The notes under the pieces are model-generated. The model was not told the DNA's origin, made no database searches, and worked only from the letters and a program-made list of their open reading frames with translations. From DASYLJ01 sp964432595 (lineage in GTDB: Bacteria; Desulfobacterota; Binatia; DP-6), in NCBI GenBank assembly GCA_964432595.1, contig CAYSOF010000003.1, positions 62,001-126,000 on the forward strand: 64,000 bases of DNA. The letters are read 5' to 3'. Below, piece after piece: positions 41,923 through 50,569 of the stretch. Each line of letters opens with the position of its first letter. The first letter of the stretch is position 1. A program made the position numbers and the translations under genes.

Positions 41923-42918
41923 CTACAGCTGCGACGGATCGATGACGAGCAGGCTCGTCTGCGTCGACAGGTAGAGCCGCCGCCCGTCCGGGCTGACGAC
42001 GATCTCGCGCGGCTGCTTCGGAAATCCGACCGTCCGCTGCACCGAGCCGTCGCGCGCGTCGATGACCGCGAGCGTGCGCTGCATCTGGCTCGCGACATAG
42101 ACGCGCGAGCCGTCGGGCGACACCGCGAGACCGGTCGGCTCGATGCCCACGGGCGTCGTCGCCACGACGGTGCCGGACGCGACGTCGACGATCGACAGGC
42201 TCGGCGCCGCGAGGTTGGTCGTGTACGCGCGCGTGCCGTCGGGCGAGAGCGCGAAGCGGTACGGCGACGGCCCGACCGAGAACGTCCGCAGCGTCTGCAG
42301 GGTCGACGCGTCGAGCGCTTCGACCGTCCCCGTCGTGCAGAACTCCTTGCAGCCGGTGACGTACAGGACGCGCCCGTCGGGCGAGAAGGTCACGTCGCTC
42401 GGGCGGAGGTCCATCAACGACTGGCTGGCGGGACCGCCGGACAGGTCGGCGATCGCGAGATATTCCTTGCGCTCGTTCGCCACGTAGGCGCGACGTCCGC
42501 CCGGTGCGACCGCGATGCGCTGATAGCCGCCGGGACGGACCTCGACGATCAGCGGGATGGACTTCTGCTCCGCGCCGGTGGCCGCGTCGACGACCGCCAG
42601 CGAAACACCCGTGACGCTGTCGATGAGGACGCGCGCCCCGTCGGGCGTGACGGCCACGCCGCTCGTGTACGCGCGGATCGGCACGGTGGCCTGCACGCCG
42701 TTGTCGCTGGTGCGGACGATCGAGAGCTGACCGCTCGACGCCGCGAACACGCGCGAGCCGTCGGGGCTGATGGCGAGGAACGTCGGCGGCGTGCCGATCG
42801 GGATGGTCGCGACGATCGCCGAGGCCGGCAGCGGCGGCGCGCTCGCGATCGGACCGCCACGCATCCCACACCCGGCAAGCACGACGAGACAGCAGACGAT
42901 CGAGACGGCGGCCTTCAT
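41923..42918 (-). CDS. YVTN beta-propeller repeat lipoprotein
   Basis: A 331-residue protein starting at MKAAVSIVCCLVVLAGC; the lipobox LAGC (Cys17) predicts a lipoprotein anchored in the envelope. Seven or so repeats follow, each marked by SPDGxRVxxA / VxxxxV.xGxxPxGxAVSPDG (for example FLAISPDGSRVFAAS and LAVSPDGSRVYVAS). They make a YVTN-type beta-propeller. GAGGAC stands upstream of the start. It is probably cotranscribed with the downstream LuxR-type regulator. Ligand unknown. Confidence 0.85.
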   Translation of the reverse strand: MKAAVSIVCCLVVLAGCGMRGGPIASAPPLPASAIVATIPIGTPPTFLAISPDGSRVFAASSGQLSIVRTSDNGVQATVPIRAYTSGVAVTPDGARVLIDSVTGVSLAVVDAATGAEQKSIPLIVEVRPGGYQRIAVAPGGRRAYVANERKEYLAIADLSGGPASQSLMDLRPSDVTFSPDGRVLYVTGCKEFCTTGTVEALDASTLQTLRTFSVGPSPYRFALSPDGTRAYTTNLAAPSLSIVDVASGTVVATTPVGIEPTGLAVSPDGSRVYVASQMQRTLAVIDARDGSVQRTVGFPKQPREIVVSPDGRRLYLSTQTSLLVIDPSQL

Positions 42919-43009
42919 GTCGGTGTCCTCGGTTGTTGAAACCAATGCGGATGACGCGGCAAGATGCGCTCCGCAACTCGCCACCCTGCAACGATAGGAG
43001 TCGTATCGC

Positions 43010-44218
43010 ATGAGATCATGGATGCAGTCCCGCCTGCCACTCGCGGCGCTCCTATTGGCGCTCGCGATCCCCGCGTCGGCGCAGCAGCCGAACCTGCAGA
43101 CGTTGGTGGCGCCCATCGCGCTCTACCCGGACGCGCTCATCGCGCAGATCCTCCCCGCGTCGACGCAGCCCGTGCAGATCGTCGAAGCCGCACGCGCGGT
43201 CGCCGGCGGCGAGCGGCCGACCGACGCTTCGGCGCAGCAGTGGGATCCCAGCGTGCAGGCGCTCCTGTCGTTCCCGTCGGTGCTCAAGATGATGAACGAC
43301 AAGATCAGCTGGACGACGCAGCTCGGCCAGGCGGTCGTCGCCGATCAGACGGCCGTCATGACGGCGATCCAGCAGGTGCGGCAGCAGGCGCAGGCGGCGG
43401 GCAACCTCAAGTCGAACCAGCAGCAGGTGGTGAAGTCGCAGGGCAACGTCATCATCATCGAGCCCGCGAACCCGCAGGTCATCTACGTGCCGCAGTACAA
43501 TCCGGTCGCCATCCTCGCGCCGGCACCGGTGTACGCGTACTCGCCGCTGATGACGTTCGGCATCGGCTTCGCGGCCGGCGCCGCCACCGCCTACGCCTGC
43601 GACTGGGGCTGGCACGGCGGCTACAGCGTCACGGTCAACAACAACTACCACTACAACTACAACAACAACTACGCGACGAACACGTACTACCACGGCGACG
43701 GGTCGTACACGCGATACAACCCGAACACCGGATCGAGCGGCACGTACCACGCGCCGAGCAACACCTACACGGGCTACAACGCGAAGACCGGCACCTACGG
43801 CGCGTACAACCCGAACACGGGGAAGTACGGCACGTACAACCCGTCGACGAACCAGTACAACAAGGACGGCACGAAGGGCACGTGGTCGCCGGGCCAGAAC
43901 CGCAACGACGAGACCACCAGCAGCAGCGGCAACCTCGGCAGCACGCAGGGCGGCGGCAAGGGCTGGGGCAACCATCAGCACTCCGGCTGGGGCGACGGCA
44001 GCGGCTCCGGTGGTGACGCGTGGCACGGGCTCGGCGGCGGCGGCTACGGTGCGCAGGACGCGAGCAACCGCGGCTGGGGCAGCGGCGGCGGCCGCAGCTT
44101 CGGCGACGGCGGCGGGTTCGGCGGCGGCCGCGGCTTCGGCGGTGGTGGCGGCGGCTTCGGCGGCGGCGGTGGTGGCTTCGGTGGCTTCCGTGGCGGCGGC
44201 TTCCACGGACGACGATGA
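43010..44218 (+). CDS. DUF3300 domain protein with Asn/Tyr- and Gly-rich tail
   Basis: A 402-residue secreted protein. After a signal peptide (AALLLALAIPASAQQ) the DUF3300 domain has LVAPIALYPDALIAQILPASTQPVQIVEAARAV and NPQVIYVPQYNP. The next 110 residues carry low-complexity Tyr/Asn repeats (NNYHYNYNNN, YNPNTG). The last 90 are Gly-rich with Phe-Gly steps and end HGRR. This pattern suggests a surface, matrix or adhesive protein. AGGAG lies 9 nt upstream of ATG 43010. The stop overlaps a possible ATGA start of the DUF2950 gene, so the pair is coupled. Confidence 0.85.
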   Translation: MRSWMQSRLPLAALLLALAIPASAQQPNLQTLVAPIALYPDALIAQILPASTQPVQIVEAARAVAGGERPTDASAQQWDPSVQALLSFPSVLKMMNDKISWTTQLGQAVVADQTAVMTAIQQVRQQAQAAGNLKSNQQQVVKSQGNVIIIEPANPQVIYVPQYNPVAILAPAPVYAYSPLMTFGIGFAAGAATAYACDWGWHGGYSVTVNNNYHYNYNNNYATNTYYHGDGSYTRYNPNTGSSGTYHAPSNTYTGYNAKTGTYGAYNPNTGKYGTYNPSTNQYNKDGTKGTWSPGQNRNDETTSSSGNLGSTQGGGKGWGNHQHSGWGDGSGSGGDAWHGLGGGGYGAQDASNRGWGSGGGRSFGDGGGFGGGRGFGGGGGGFGGGGGGFGGFRGGGFHGRR

Positions 44219-44229
44219 GGACGAACGAC

Positions 44230-45120
44230 ATGCGCAAGGCTCTGATCGCGATCGCCCTGATCTGCTGCAGCTGCGCCCGCAGCGTGCCAACGTCGTCGGG
44301 CACGGGCGCCCCGACCTTCTCGACGCCGAAGGACGCGGTCGACGCGCTCCTCGCGGCCTGCCGCGCGAAGGACGAGGCGAAGGTCGTCGCCGTCTTCGGC
44401 GAGCAGGCGAAGCCCATCGTCAGCACCGGCGACCCCGTCGCCGACCGCGAGCGCTGCGACAAGCTGCTCGCGGCGTCGCAGGCGTCGCTGCGGCTCGATC
44501 CCATCGCGCCGAACACGGTCGCCGTCGTCGTCGGCGCCGACGACTGGGCGCTGCCCATCCCGCTCGTGAAGGCCGGCAAGGGCTGGCACTTCGACGTCGC
44601 GGCCGGGATGCAGGAGATCCGCCGGCGGCACATCGGCGCGAACGAGCTCGAGGCGATCGACGCGTGCCGCGTCTACGTCGCCGCGCAGAAGGAGTACGCC
44701 CACCGCCGCATCGCCGGCGGCGCGTACGCCCAGCGGCTCGTCAGCACGCCGGGCAAGCGCGACGGCCTCTACTGGACGTCGACGGGCACCGGGAAGGACG
44801 CGAGCCCGCTCGCGCCGGCCGTCGCGTCGCTCGACGAGACGCAGCCGGGGGGCGTGTGGCGCGGCTATCGGTTCCGCGTGCTGACGGCGCAGGGCAGCAA
44901 CGCGCCGGGCGGTGCGCGCAGCTACGTCGCCAACGGCCGCATGACAAAAGGGTTCGCGCTCGTGGCGTACCCCGCGGTGTACGGCTCGACGGGGATCATG
45001 ACGTTCGTCGTCGACGCGGACGGCACGGTCTACCAGAAGGACCTCGGCCAGCAGACGGATGCCACGGCGTCTGCGATGACGGCATACGATCCCGACGCGA
45101 CGTGGACGCCGGCCGGCTGA
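44230..45120 (+). CDS. DUF2950 family lipoprotein
   Basis: A 296-residue protein. The start is ATG 44230, with TGAGGA 8 nt upstream; ATG 44215 in the same frame is possible and would overlap the preceding stop. LICCSC at the end of the signal peptide looks like a lipoprotein site. DUF2950 features are STPKDAVDALLAACRAKD, WHFDVAAGMQEIRRRHIGANELEAIDACRVYVAAQKEYA and GGVWRGYRFRVLTAQG. DUF2950 genes commonly follow DUF3300 genes, as here. The biochemical role is unknown; an envelope function with the DUF3300 partner is inferred. Confidence 0.85.
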   Translation: MRKALIAIALICCSCARSVPTSSGTGAPTFSTPKDAVDALLAACRAKDEAKVVAVFGEQAKPIVSTGDPVADRERCDKLLAASQASLRLDPIAPNTVAVVVGADDWALPIPLVKAGKGWHFDVAAGMQEIRRRHIGANELEAIDACRVYVAAQKEYAHRRIAGGAYAQRLVSTPGKRDGLYWTSTGTGKDASPLAPAVASLDETQPGGVWRGYRFRVLTAQGSNAPGGARSYVANGRMTKGFALVAYPAVYGSTGIMTFVVDADGTVYQKDLGQQTDATASAMTAYDPDATWTPAG

Positions 45121-45164
45121 AATCTTTTCGGCGTCCGCCGCATCCCATGGTACGCTGATCCGCG

Positions 45165-45839
45165 ATGCACACCGCCCTGATCGCCCTGCTCTCCCTCGTC
45201 GTCCTGCTGCCGAGCACCGCGGCCGCCAAGCCGCAGTGCAAGGTGAAGCAGGACGAGTGTCAGCAGGCGCGGGAGCGCTGCATCGCGATCAGCGAGGCCG
45301 TCCGTCTGTGCCCCGCCGGCAAGGAGAAGCGCTGCCTGCGGCAGGCCAGGGCGAAGTGCACCAAGGAAATCCGTAAGTGCTGCAAGCGCACGCCGCTGGA
45401 GACGTGCTGCGGCGGCGGCACGTACGGCGGCGGCGGGGGCCCCACGACGACGATCGGCGGCGGCGGCTCCACGACGACCACCGTGGTGACGAGCACGACG
45501 ACAAGCACCGTGGCGCAGTCCTGCACCAGCAGCACCGACTGCGACGGCTTCGCCTGCTGCAACGTCGGGCTGGGGCAGTGCTGCGTGCTCGGCAGCGGCA
45601 GCGCCGCCTGCAACGCCGTCGGACCGACACCGATCCTGTTCGGCACCGCCGGCTGCACGAGCACCGACGGCATCGACTTCCCGCCGACGCCCGTGCAGTG
45701 CGGCCCGTCGCGTCCGCCGACCTGCCCCACGGAAGCGGTGACGCCGGTGGGCTTCCAGTGTCACATCTGCGGCGATCAGACGAAGATCATGCAGACGCTC
45801 TATAACTCGGCGACCGGCGTCCGCACGCCGTATCAGTGA
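45165..45839 (+). CDS. Secreted Cys-rich protein with Thr-rich linker
   Basis: A 224-residue secreted protein with a signal peptide (MHTALIALLSLVVLLPSTAAA). A Cys- and Lys-rich domain of about 60 residues (QCKVKQDECQQARERC...KCCKRT...CC) is joined by a Gly/Thr linker (GGGSTTTTVVTSTTTST) to a second Cys-rich domain (CTSSTDCDGFACCNVGLGQCC). Twenty or more cysteines imply dense disulphide bonding outside the cell. The arrangement resembles the linkers in the protein at 34243-36174 and in the decayed gene at 50570-50935. No function is recognised. Confidence 0.7.
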   Translation: MHTALIALLSLVVLLPSTAAAKPQCKVKQDECQQARERCIAISEAVRLCPAGKEKRCLRQARAKCTKEIRKCCKRTPLETCCGGGTYGGGGGPTTTIGGGGSTTTTVVTSTTTSTVAQSCTSSTDCDGFACCNVGLGQCCVLGSGSAACNAVGPTPILFGTAGCTSTDGIDFPPTPVQCGPSRPPTCPTEAVTPVGFQCHICGDQTKIMQTLYNSATGVRTPYQ

Positions 45840-45918
45840 CGTCCCGGCGTGACCGCGCGGCCGGCGCGGTGCTCGTCGTACCACCACTCGGCGGTTCGGC
45901 TGTGTCGCCTGGTGGACG

Positions 45919-46494
45919 TCACTGCACCTCGATGGGGAACTCGAAGCGAACCTCGCCGCTGACCGCCGCCGGCGACCCGTTGCCCTGCAGGTCGAAGGAG
46001 CCGAAGAACGCGCCGCGGATGGTCGTCCCGTCGAAGGAGTCGATGCGCGCATTCAGGCTGCTGCTGGTCGGTGGCCCGAAATCGATGCTGGGGGTCCAGG
46101 TGGTCTGCGAGACCGGAATGTTGAAGCGGCCGGTACGCGCCTCGGTGTAGCCCGACAGTGGGCACACGAGCTCGACCGGCGGCGGGCTCACGGGCGCCTG
46201 CGAATCCGCGGGCTGACAGGAGATCACGACGACCTTGTAGTTCTTCTTTTGCGCGCCCTGCCGACGGCGCTTCGCTTTGCACTCGATCGCGCTGAAGGTG
46301 ACGATGTTCAGCGCCGTGATGTAGGTCCCCTTCACGCATTCGTCGGCGACGCCGTCGCGGCTCGTGGCCTTGAAGGCCTTGCCGTTGATCGTGCCGAAGA
46401 CGCCGAGCGGCGACTTGTTCTTCTTGGCGAGTGCGACGTGCGGGGACGTCGCGGCGACGGCGAGCGCGATCAGGGTCAGCGTCAGTCGGGTCAT
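45919..46494 (-). CDS. Secreted protein of unknown function
   Basis: A 191-residue protein with a signal peptide (LTLIALAVAATSPHVALA) and a predicted beta-rich mature part. The pattern GTINGKAFKAT near the N-terminus and SGEVRFEFPIEVQ at the C-terminus resembles small bacterial beta-sandwich proteins of the DUF6252 type, but this is not certain. Four cysteines are present. It converges with the Cys-rich gene and diverges from the SnoaL-like gene. Confidence 0.55.
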   Translation of the reverse strand: MTRLTLTLIALAVAATSPHVALAKKNKSPLGVFGTINGKAFKATSRDGVADECVKGTYITALNIVTFSAIECKAKRRRQGAQKKNYKVVVISCQPADSQAPVSPPPVELVCPLSGYTEARTGRFNIPVSQTTWTPSIDFGPPTSSSLNARIDSFDGTTIRGAFFGSFDLQGNGSPAAVSGEVRFEFPIEVQ

Positions 46495-46611
46495 CTTTCT
46501 GGGTTCCTCCGGCGCGGGAACCTAGAGGAACCGCGTCCGGGGTGAAAGGCCCCAGATGGGGTACGTGTCGATACGGGTCGCCGCCGTTCGTCATGCTGGT
46601 AGGAGGGTGAC

Positions 46612-47037
46612 ATGACGAACGACGAGACTGCGGTCAGGACGACCATCGAGAGCCTGTGGCGCGCGATCGGCGCCAAGCAGGCGGATGCGGCGATGGCGCA
46701 CTACGCGGACGATCCGACGGTGTTCTCGATGGCGCCGCCGCTCCGCCAGGACGTCCCCGGGCGCGAGGCCTTTTCGTCGTGGTTCGAGACGTGGCGCGGG
46801 CCGATCGGCATCGAGACGCACGACGTGCGCGTGACCGCCGGCGGCGACGTCGCCTTCGCGACCAGCCTGAACCACATGACGGGCACGAAGACCGACGGCG
46901 AGCAGGTCGACATGTGGTTCCGAGCCACCGCCGGTCTCCGCAAGATCGACGGGCGGTGGCTGGTCGCCCACGAGCACGAGTCTGTGCCGTTCTACATGGA
47001 CGGCAGCGACCGCGCGGCGACGGACCTGCGGCCGTAG
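46612..47037 (+). CDS. SnoaL/NTF2-like (nuclear transport factor 2 fold) protein
   Basis: A 141-residue cytoplasmic protein with the NTF2-like cone fold pattern: an N-terminal helix (AVRTTIESLWRAIGAKQADAAMAHYADD), then FETWRGPIGIETHDVRVTAGGDVAFATSL, MTGTKTDGEQVDMWFRATAGLRKIDGRWLVAHEHES. This matches YybH/SgcJ-like ketosteroid-isomerase relatives. GGAGG lies 5 nt before the start. Substrate unknown. Confidence 0.8.
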   Translation: MTNDETAVRTTIESLWRAIGAKQADAAMAHYADDPTVFSMAPPLRQDVPGREAFSSWFETWRGPIGIETHDVRVTAGGDVAFATSLNHMTGTKTDGEQVDMWFRATAGLRKIDGRWLVAHEHESVPFYMDGSDRAATDLRP

Positions 47038-47574
47038 TCGCGACGCCGCGGGGGCCACGCGGGGCCTCATCACTGGCGCGCGGTTTGCACATCTCCATAA
47101 GCATTACGCCAATACCCCGGCCGAACGATGGGTCGTGTCCTGCCGAGCGACACCGTGTCCACAATCGCAGACGAGATTCCCCACTCGCGTCCGATCCGTA
47201 CGCTGAGCAACGAGGCCCCGCGGGCAACGGCCTTCCGGTGCCGGCTACACCAATGCACTCGCCCGACGCTTGACCTCACGCGCGTTCCGGCGTGATGAGG
47301 GAGCACGCGTGGAAACGTCACGGCTCATGACGTTGCGGCGCTCTCGCCACGTCGGGCGAGCGCGCTCCTCACTCATGCACCTCGGCGACGGCGAGACACG
47401 GCGGCGCACCCTCATAACGCTCCCCATGGCATGCGCGACCCGCGGTAACAGCAGGGCGCCGCTCCGTTCACCCTCGGCGCGAGCCGCGACGACGATCCGT
47501 CACCCCATGTGCACCACACCGCCGTCGCGCCGAATCGTCGCCCCTCCGGGATCCGACGCCGGAGCGCGCGCCTC
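47038..47574. other. Intergenic stretch without a supportable gene
   Basis: This 537-nt stretch precedes the histidine kinase gene and is visibly less GC-rich than the window average in places. Short frames on both strands (for example minus 47070-47321 and plus 47270-47578) have Arg/Ser-rich products and no ribosome-binding sites. A minus-strand segment reads like a weak helix-turn-helix (REWGISSAIVDTVSLGRTR) but has no support. No repeat or promoter could be assigned with confidence. Confidence 0.4.
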
Positions 47575-48900
47575 GTGAACAGTGCCTTCATCGCCGCCTA
47601 TGCCACAGCCCTGGTGTTCGTCGCGTTCATTTATGCCCTCGGGCGGGCCGTCACGGGCGCGCGCTACCTGCTGATCGTTGCCGCCGCGTTAGCCGCGGAC
47701 ATACTCTTCTTCGCTTGGCAGGCGGTATCCGACGCGAAAGACCCCTTGTCCGAATGGGGGCTACCCCTACGCATCGCGTACTACGCCATCCTCGGCCTCG
47801 CAGGCACACTGACCAATCGCGAACCTCACTTGAACGGACCCGCGCGCCTCGTCCTCATCGCCGCCGCAGCCACGCTCGTCGTGGCACTTCTCGGCCGAAC
47901 GCTGGAGCCAGACAGCCCCTTGCTGATCATGGTAGCCCTGCTTCCAGCAGCGCTATACGGCGCCGGAACGATGATCAATCTAGGCGCCCGCCTGACCCAT
48001 CGTTTCTCCGTGTACGGGGCGCCCGGCAAGGCCCTCGGCGCTACGTGGGCCTTCTATGGTGTTCTGCAAATCTTCTTGCTATGCGCACCATTCGAGTCCA
48101 TGCGAGCTTCGCTTTTCCCCCTGCTGCTAGTGTCACTCGCTCTTCACCTCGGTGGCGCCGGCACACTCTCGCTCGTCATGCGCCGCGTCTCGTTCGAGCT
48201 GCAGCAACGCAGTGCACAGGCCTCGGTGATCGAAGAGCTGGGCAATCTCGCCGCAGGCCTGTACCACGACATTCAGACGCCCGTCGGCCAACTGTCACTG
48301 GCGCTCAAGCGCCTGAGCGAGGCGCGACAGCACGACCCGCAGGTGCAGAAGCATCTCGGCAGTGCCTGGCGGGAGCTGCGGGCCATCGAAGCCGCCGCAC
48401 AGCTCGTCGATTTCCTGCGTTCCGACCCGAACGTCCTCCGCGCCGGCTTTCGCAGCTCCAATGCCCTCGAGACGGTGAATCGAGCGGCGAAGGCGCATCG
48501 TCGCAGCCGAGGAGAGCGCGCCGTTCGCGTCGCCGTCGACGTGGCGTCGTCGCTCATGTTCTTCGGTAATCCGGCATTACTGTCGGAGGCACTCGTCAAC
48601 ATCTTCAACAACGCTCAAGAGGCCGGCGCCGAGTTGGTAAAGGTTGTGGCGTTGCCGCAGGGCGACGACCGGATACTGTTCCGACTGTGGAACGACGGCC
48701 GGCGCCTGACGGACGAGGAGCTGACGCACGCGTGTCAGGCGGGCTGGTCGAGCAAGGAAAGCAACCAGGGAAACAAGGGCATGGGTCTCTTCATGGCGAA
48801 GCGCATCGCGGGCATCCATTCCGGCGAGGTCGCGATGCGGAACCGCGCCGACGGCGACGGCGTCGAGGTCGACGTGACGGTGCGCCGCGCGTTCGGATGA
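47575..48900 (+). CDS. Seven-transmembrane sensor histidine kinase
   Basis: A 441-residue kinase starting at GTG 47575; the frame is open to 47509 but that part lacks protein-like character. About seven hydrophobic segments cover residues 3-205 (for example AAYATALVFVAFIYAL, YLLIVAAALAADILFFAW, LVLIAAAATLVVALL). The cytoplasmic part has an H-box-like LYHDIQTPVGQLSLAL (His near 231), an N-box SEALVNIFNNAQEAGA, and a G2-box GMGLFMAKRIAGIHSG. No HAMP or PAS domain is seen. It is followed by a receiver protein and a caspase-like protease gene. A/T-ending codons are visibly more common than in flanking genes. Confidence 0.85.
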   Translation: MNSAFIAAYATALVFVAFIYALGRAVTGARYLLIVAAALAADILFFAWQAVSDAKDPLSEWGLPLRIAYYAILGLAGTLTNREPHLNGPARLVLIAAAATLVVALLGRTLEPDSPLLIMVALLPAALYGAGTMINLGARLTHRFSVYGAPGKALGATWAFYGVLQIFLLCAPFESMRASLFPLLLVSLALHLGGAGTLSLVMRRVSFELQQRSAQASVIEELGNLAAGLYHDIQTPVGQLSLALKRLSEARQHDPQVQKHLGSAWRELRAIEAAAQLVDFLRSDPNVLRAGFRSSNALETVNRAAKAHRRSRGERAVRVAVDVASSLMFFGNPALLSEALVNIFNNAQEAGAELVKVVALPQGDDRILFRLWNDGRRLTDEELTHACQAGWSSKESNQGNKGMGLFMAKRIAGIHSGEVAMRNRADGDGVEVDVTVRRAFG

Positions 48901-48924
48901 CTTCGGCGCCTACAGGAGCTTACC

Positions 48925-49623
48925 GTGGGTGATCCAAATGCAGGCCTGGCCCCGGTCGTATCGGCGTTGGTCGTCGACGATCGGATCGAATACGCACGCA
49001 ACGTCGGCGAGATGCTCAACGAATGGGGCGTGAGCTCGGATATCGCCTCGTCCGTAGAGGAAGCCGCCAGGCGCCTGGAGGCCAAGAATTACACGGTCGT
49101 CGTGTGCGACAACATGCTCTACGACAAGCCACGGGGAGCCACGTTCATCGCCGAGAATATGGACAAGCTCTCCAACAGCACCGTCGTGCTGGTCACTGGC
49201 GCATCCATGGCGGCAATCGGCAACCGTGACGCCCTCGAGGCCAAGGGTGTGCACATCGTATCGAAGCAAATCGATCACGATGAGAAGATCCGCCGCATCG
49301 TGAAAGAGGCCGGCAAGTGCCGCTTGCAGGAAGCTCGAGAGTCGATCGACGACCAGGAACGCCTCCTGCTCGGCAGCGATGCGGGCTTTTCGGGAGCGGG
49401 GCCGCTGCCGAGCAACGTCGTTGCACACCGCCTGGTGACGCGCGCTCGGGACTTCCTGGTGTCCTACCTGCGCCGACTACCAGATCAGCACGAGAAGCAG
49501 ATCATGCTTCTCGGTCAGGACCTGACACCCGCGGAAGCGGTTACCGAGGTGCTAGCGGGAAGCGAGGTCGGCGAGGCGCTCGTCGATGGCCTGCTTGATG
49601 ACGCACTAGGGGACGATGAGTGA
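48925..49623 (+). CDS. Receiver-domain protein without recognised output domain
   Basis: A 232-residue protein starting at GTG 48925. Residues about 12-135 have the receiver fold: acidic pair Asp18-Asp19 (LVVDDR), phosphoacceptor Asp62 (VVVCDNML), Thr91 (VLVTGAS) and Lys114 (IVSKQID). Residues 136-232 are helical and charged and do not resemble known DNA-binding or catalytic domains; they may contact the protease. It overlaps the next gene as GTGA. Its position between kinase and protease suggests phosphorelay control of the protease. Confidence 0.8.
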   Translation: MGDPNAGLAPVVSALVVDDRIEYARNVGEMLNEWGVSSDIASSVEEAARRLEAKNYTVVVCDNMLYDKPRGATFIAENMDKLSNSTVVLVTGASMAAIGNRDALEAKGVHIVSKQIDHDEKIRRIVKEAGKCRLQEARESIDDQERLLLGSDAGFSGAGPLPSNVVAHRLVTRARDFLVSYLRRLPDQHEKQIMLLGQDLTPAEAVTEVLAGSEVGEALVDGLLDDALGDDE

Positions 49624-50300
49624 ACCTCAATCTTCTGCGCCGCTTCGGTAGGCGCTGGAACAAGGGCGTACCGACGATTCTCGTCGTGCCGGTCGTGGAC
49701 GACGTGACACGAACCCTCGCAGAGTGGTCGGTCAACTGGGTGCACCCGGTGCAGGATCGCCTGCTCGGGCCCGAAGCCCATCGTGACGCCGTCCTCGAAT
49801 TCGTCGCCAGCGCCGGAGAACAACCGCGCCTCGTCCTGTTCGCAGGGCACGGAGTCTCCGACGCGCTCCTGACTGCCCAGGGCTTGGGAAAGACGAGGTC
49901 CAACGGACGGCGGCCCACCGACACGCTCTTCGACGCCGACGATGTCGATGGAACCTCGGGAAACCTGCACACGGTAGCGTGGGCATGTCATGCGGGCGTG
50001 GCGCTCGGGGAACGCCACGGGAGGCTTCCCCAGTCGGGATTCCTCGGCTTCAACAGCTGGGTGGAGATGGTCGCCCGCAAGGAATGTTCGGTAGTGTGGG
50101 GCACGCTCATCGGAGATTGCTTCGAGCATATCGCCGCCAAGGGTCGAGTGGATCCCTCGGACCGGGAGTGGCTCAAGGAGCGGCTGCTGCGCTGCCGCAA
50201 AGAGATCAAGGACGGCGTCGTGTCCACGGGAATCTACGACCGGCTCAACCGGATACTACTGAAGCGCAATGCCCGCCGCGTGATGGTCAATTGCACCTGA
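49620..50300 (+). CDS. Caspase-like (CHAT/C14/C25-type) cysteine peptidase homologue
   Basis: A 226-residue protein. The order of motifs fits a clan CD peptidase: strand PTILVVPVVDD, then a catalytic-His loop LVLFAGHGVSD (His77), then a catalytic-Cys strand VAWACHAGVALGERHG (Cys123) and SGFLGFNSW. In clan CD enzymes the His precedes Cys by a similar distance. The C-terminal 80 residues are helical and basic. It is translationally coupled to the receiver gene (GTGA) and is followed 6 nt later by a small membrane protein gene. Proteolysis has not been shown; the family call rests on motif pattern. Confidence 0.7.
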   Translation: MNLNLLRRFGRRWNKGVPTILVVPVVDDVTRTLAEWSVNWVHPVQDRLLGPEAHRDAVLEFVASAGEQPRLVLFAGHGVSDALLTAQGLGKTRSNGRRPTDTLFDADDVDGTSGNLHTVAWACHAGVALGERHGRLPQSGFLGFNSWVEMVARKECSVVWGTLIGDCFEHIAAKGRVDPSDREWLKERLLRCRKEIKDGVVSTGIYDRLNRILLKRNARRVMVNCT

Positions 50301-50306
50301 GCCCCG

Positions 50307-50567
50307 ATGTTTCATACGGTCAGACGCCTGGTGCGAGATTGGCGCCTCGTAACCGTTGCACAGCCAGCCGACCGCGGCGATCAATCCGCGAAGCAACATC
50401 GCGACCGACGGCGCGAGGCGGCCATACGCATTTCGCTTCAGACGACGCTAACGGTCACGATGGTCATGCTGTGTTCATTCGCACTGTCGCGCGATGAGCC
50501 GTCACCCCAGCATGTCGAGCTCGCGCATGTCGGGATCGGCTTCCTGCTCGGCTACTGGTTTCGATAG
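50307..50567 (+). CDS. Small protein with two predicted transmembrane segments
   Basis: An 86-residue protein. Residues 1-42 are basic and polar (RRLVRDWRLV, KQHRDRRREAA). A hydrophobic segment at about 46-63 (LQTTLTVTMVMLCSFALS) and a second at about 73-86 (LAHVGIGFLLGYWFR) are separated by a short acidic loop. Its start is 6 nt after the protease stop, so it belongs to the same transcript. Small two-TM proteins often act as membrane effectors next to regulatory or protease genes; that role is inference. Confidence 0.6.
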   Translation: MFHTVRRLVRDWRLVTVAQPADRGDQSAKQHRDRRREAAIRISLQTTLTVTMVMLCSFALSRDEPSPQHVELAHVGIGFLLGYWFR

Positions 50568-50569
50568 CC

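Noticed and set aside
45860..45905. Short similarity between 45870-45895 and 63020-63045 (CCACCACTCG core, reading EWW on the minus strand)
   Set aside because: Only about 16 of 18 bases match and no structure or second feature supports it. It may be chance or a tiny peptide remnant; too little to call.
47070..47321. Minus-strand frame with a weak helix-turn-helix-like segment (REWGISSAIVDTVSLGRTR)
   Set aside because: No ribosome-binding site, no other domain, and the flanking sequence is Arg/Ser-rich. Could be a remnant but not supportable.
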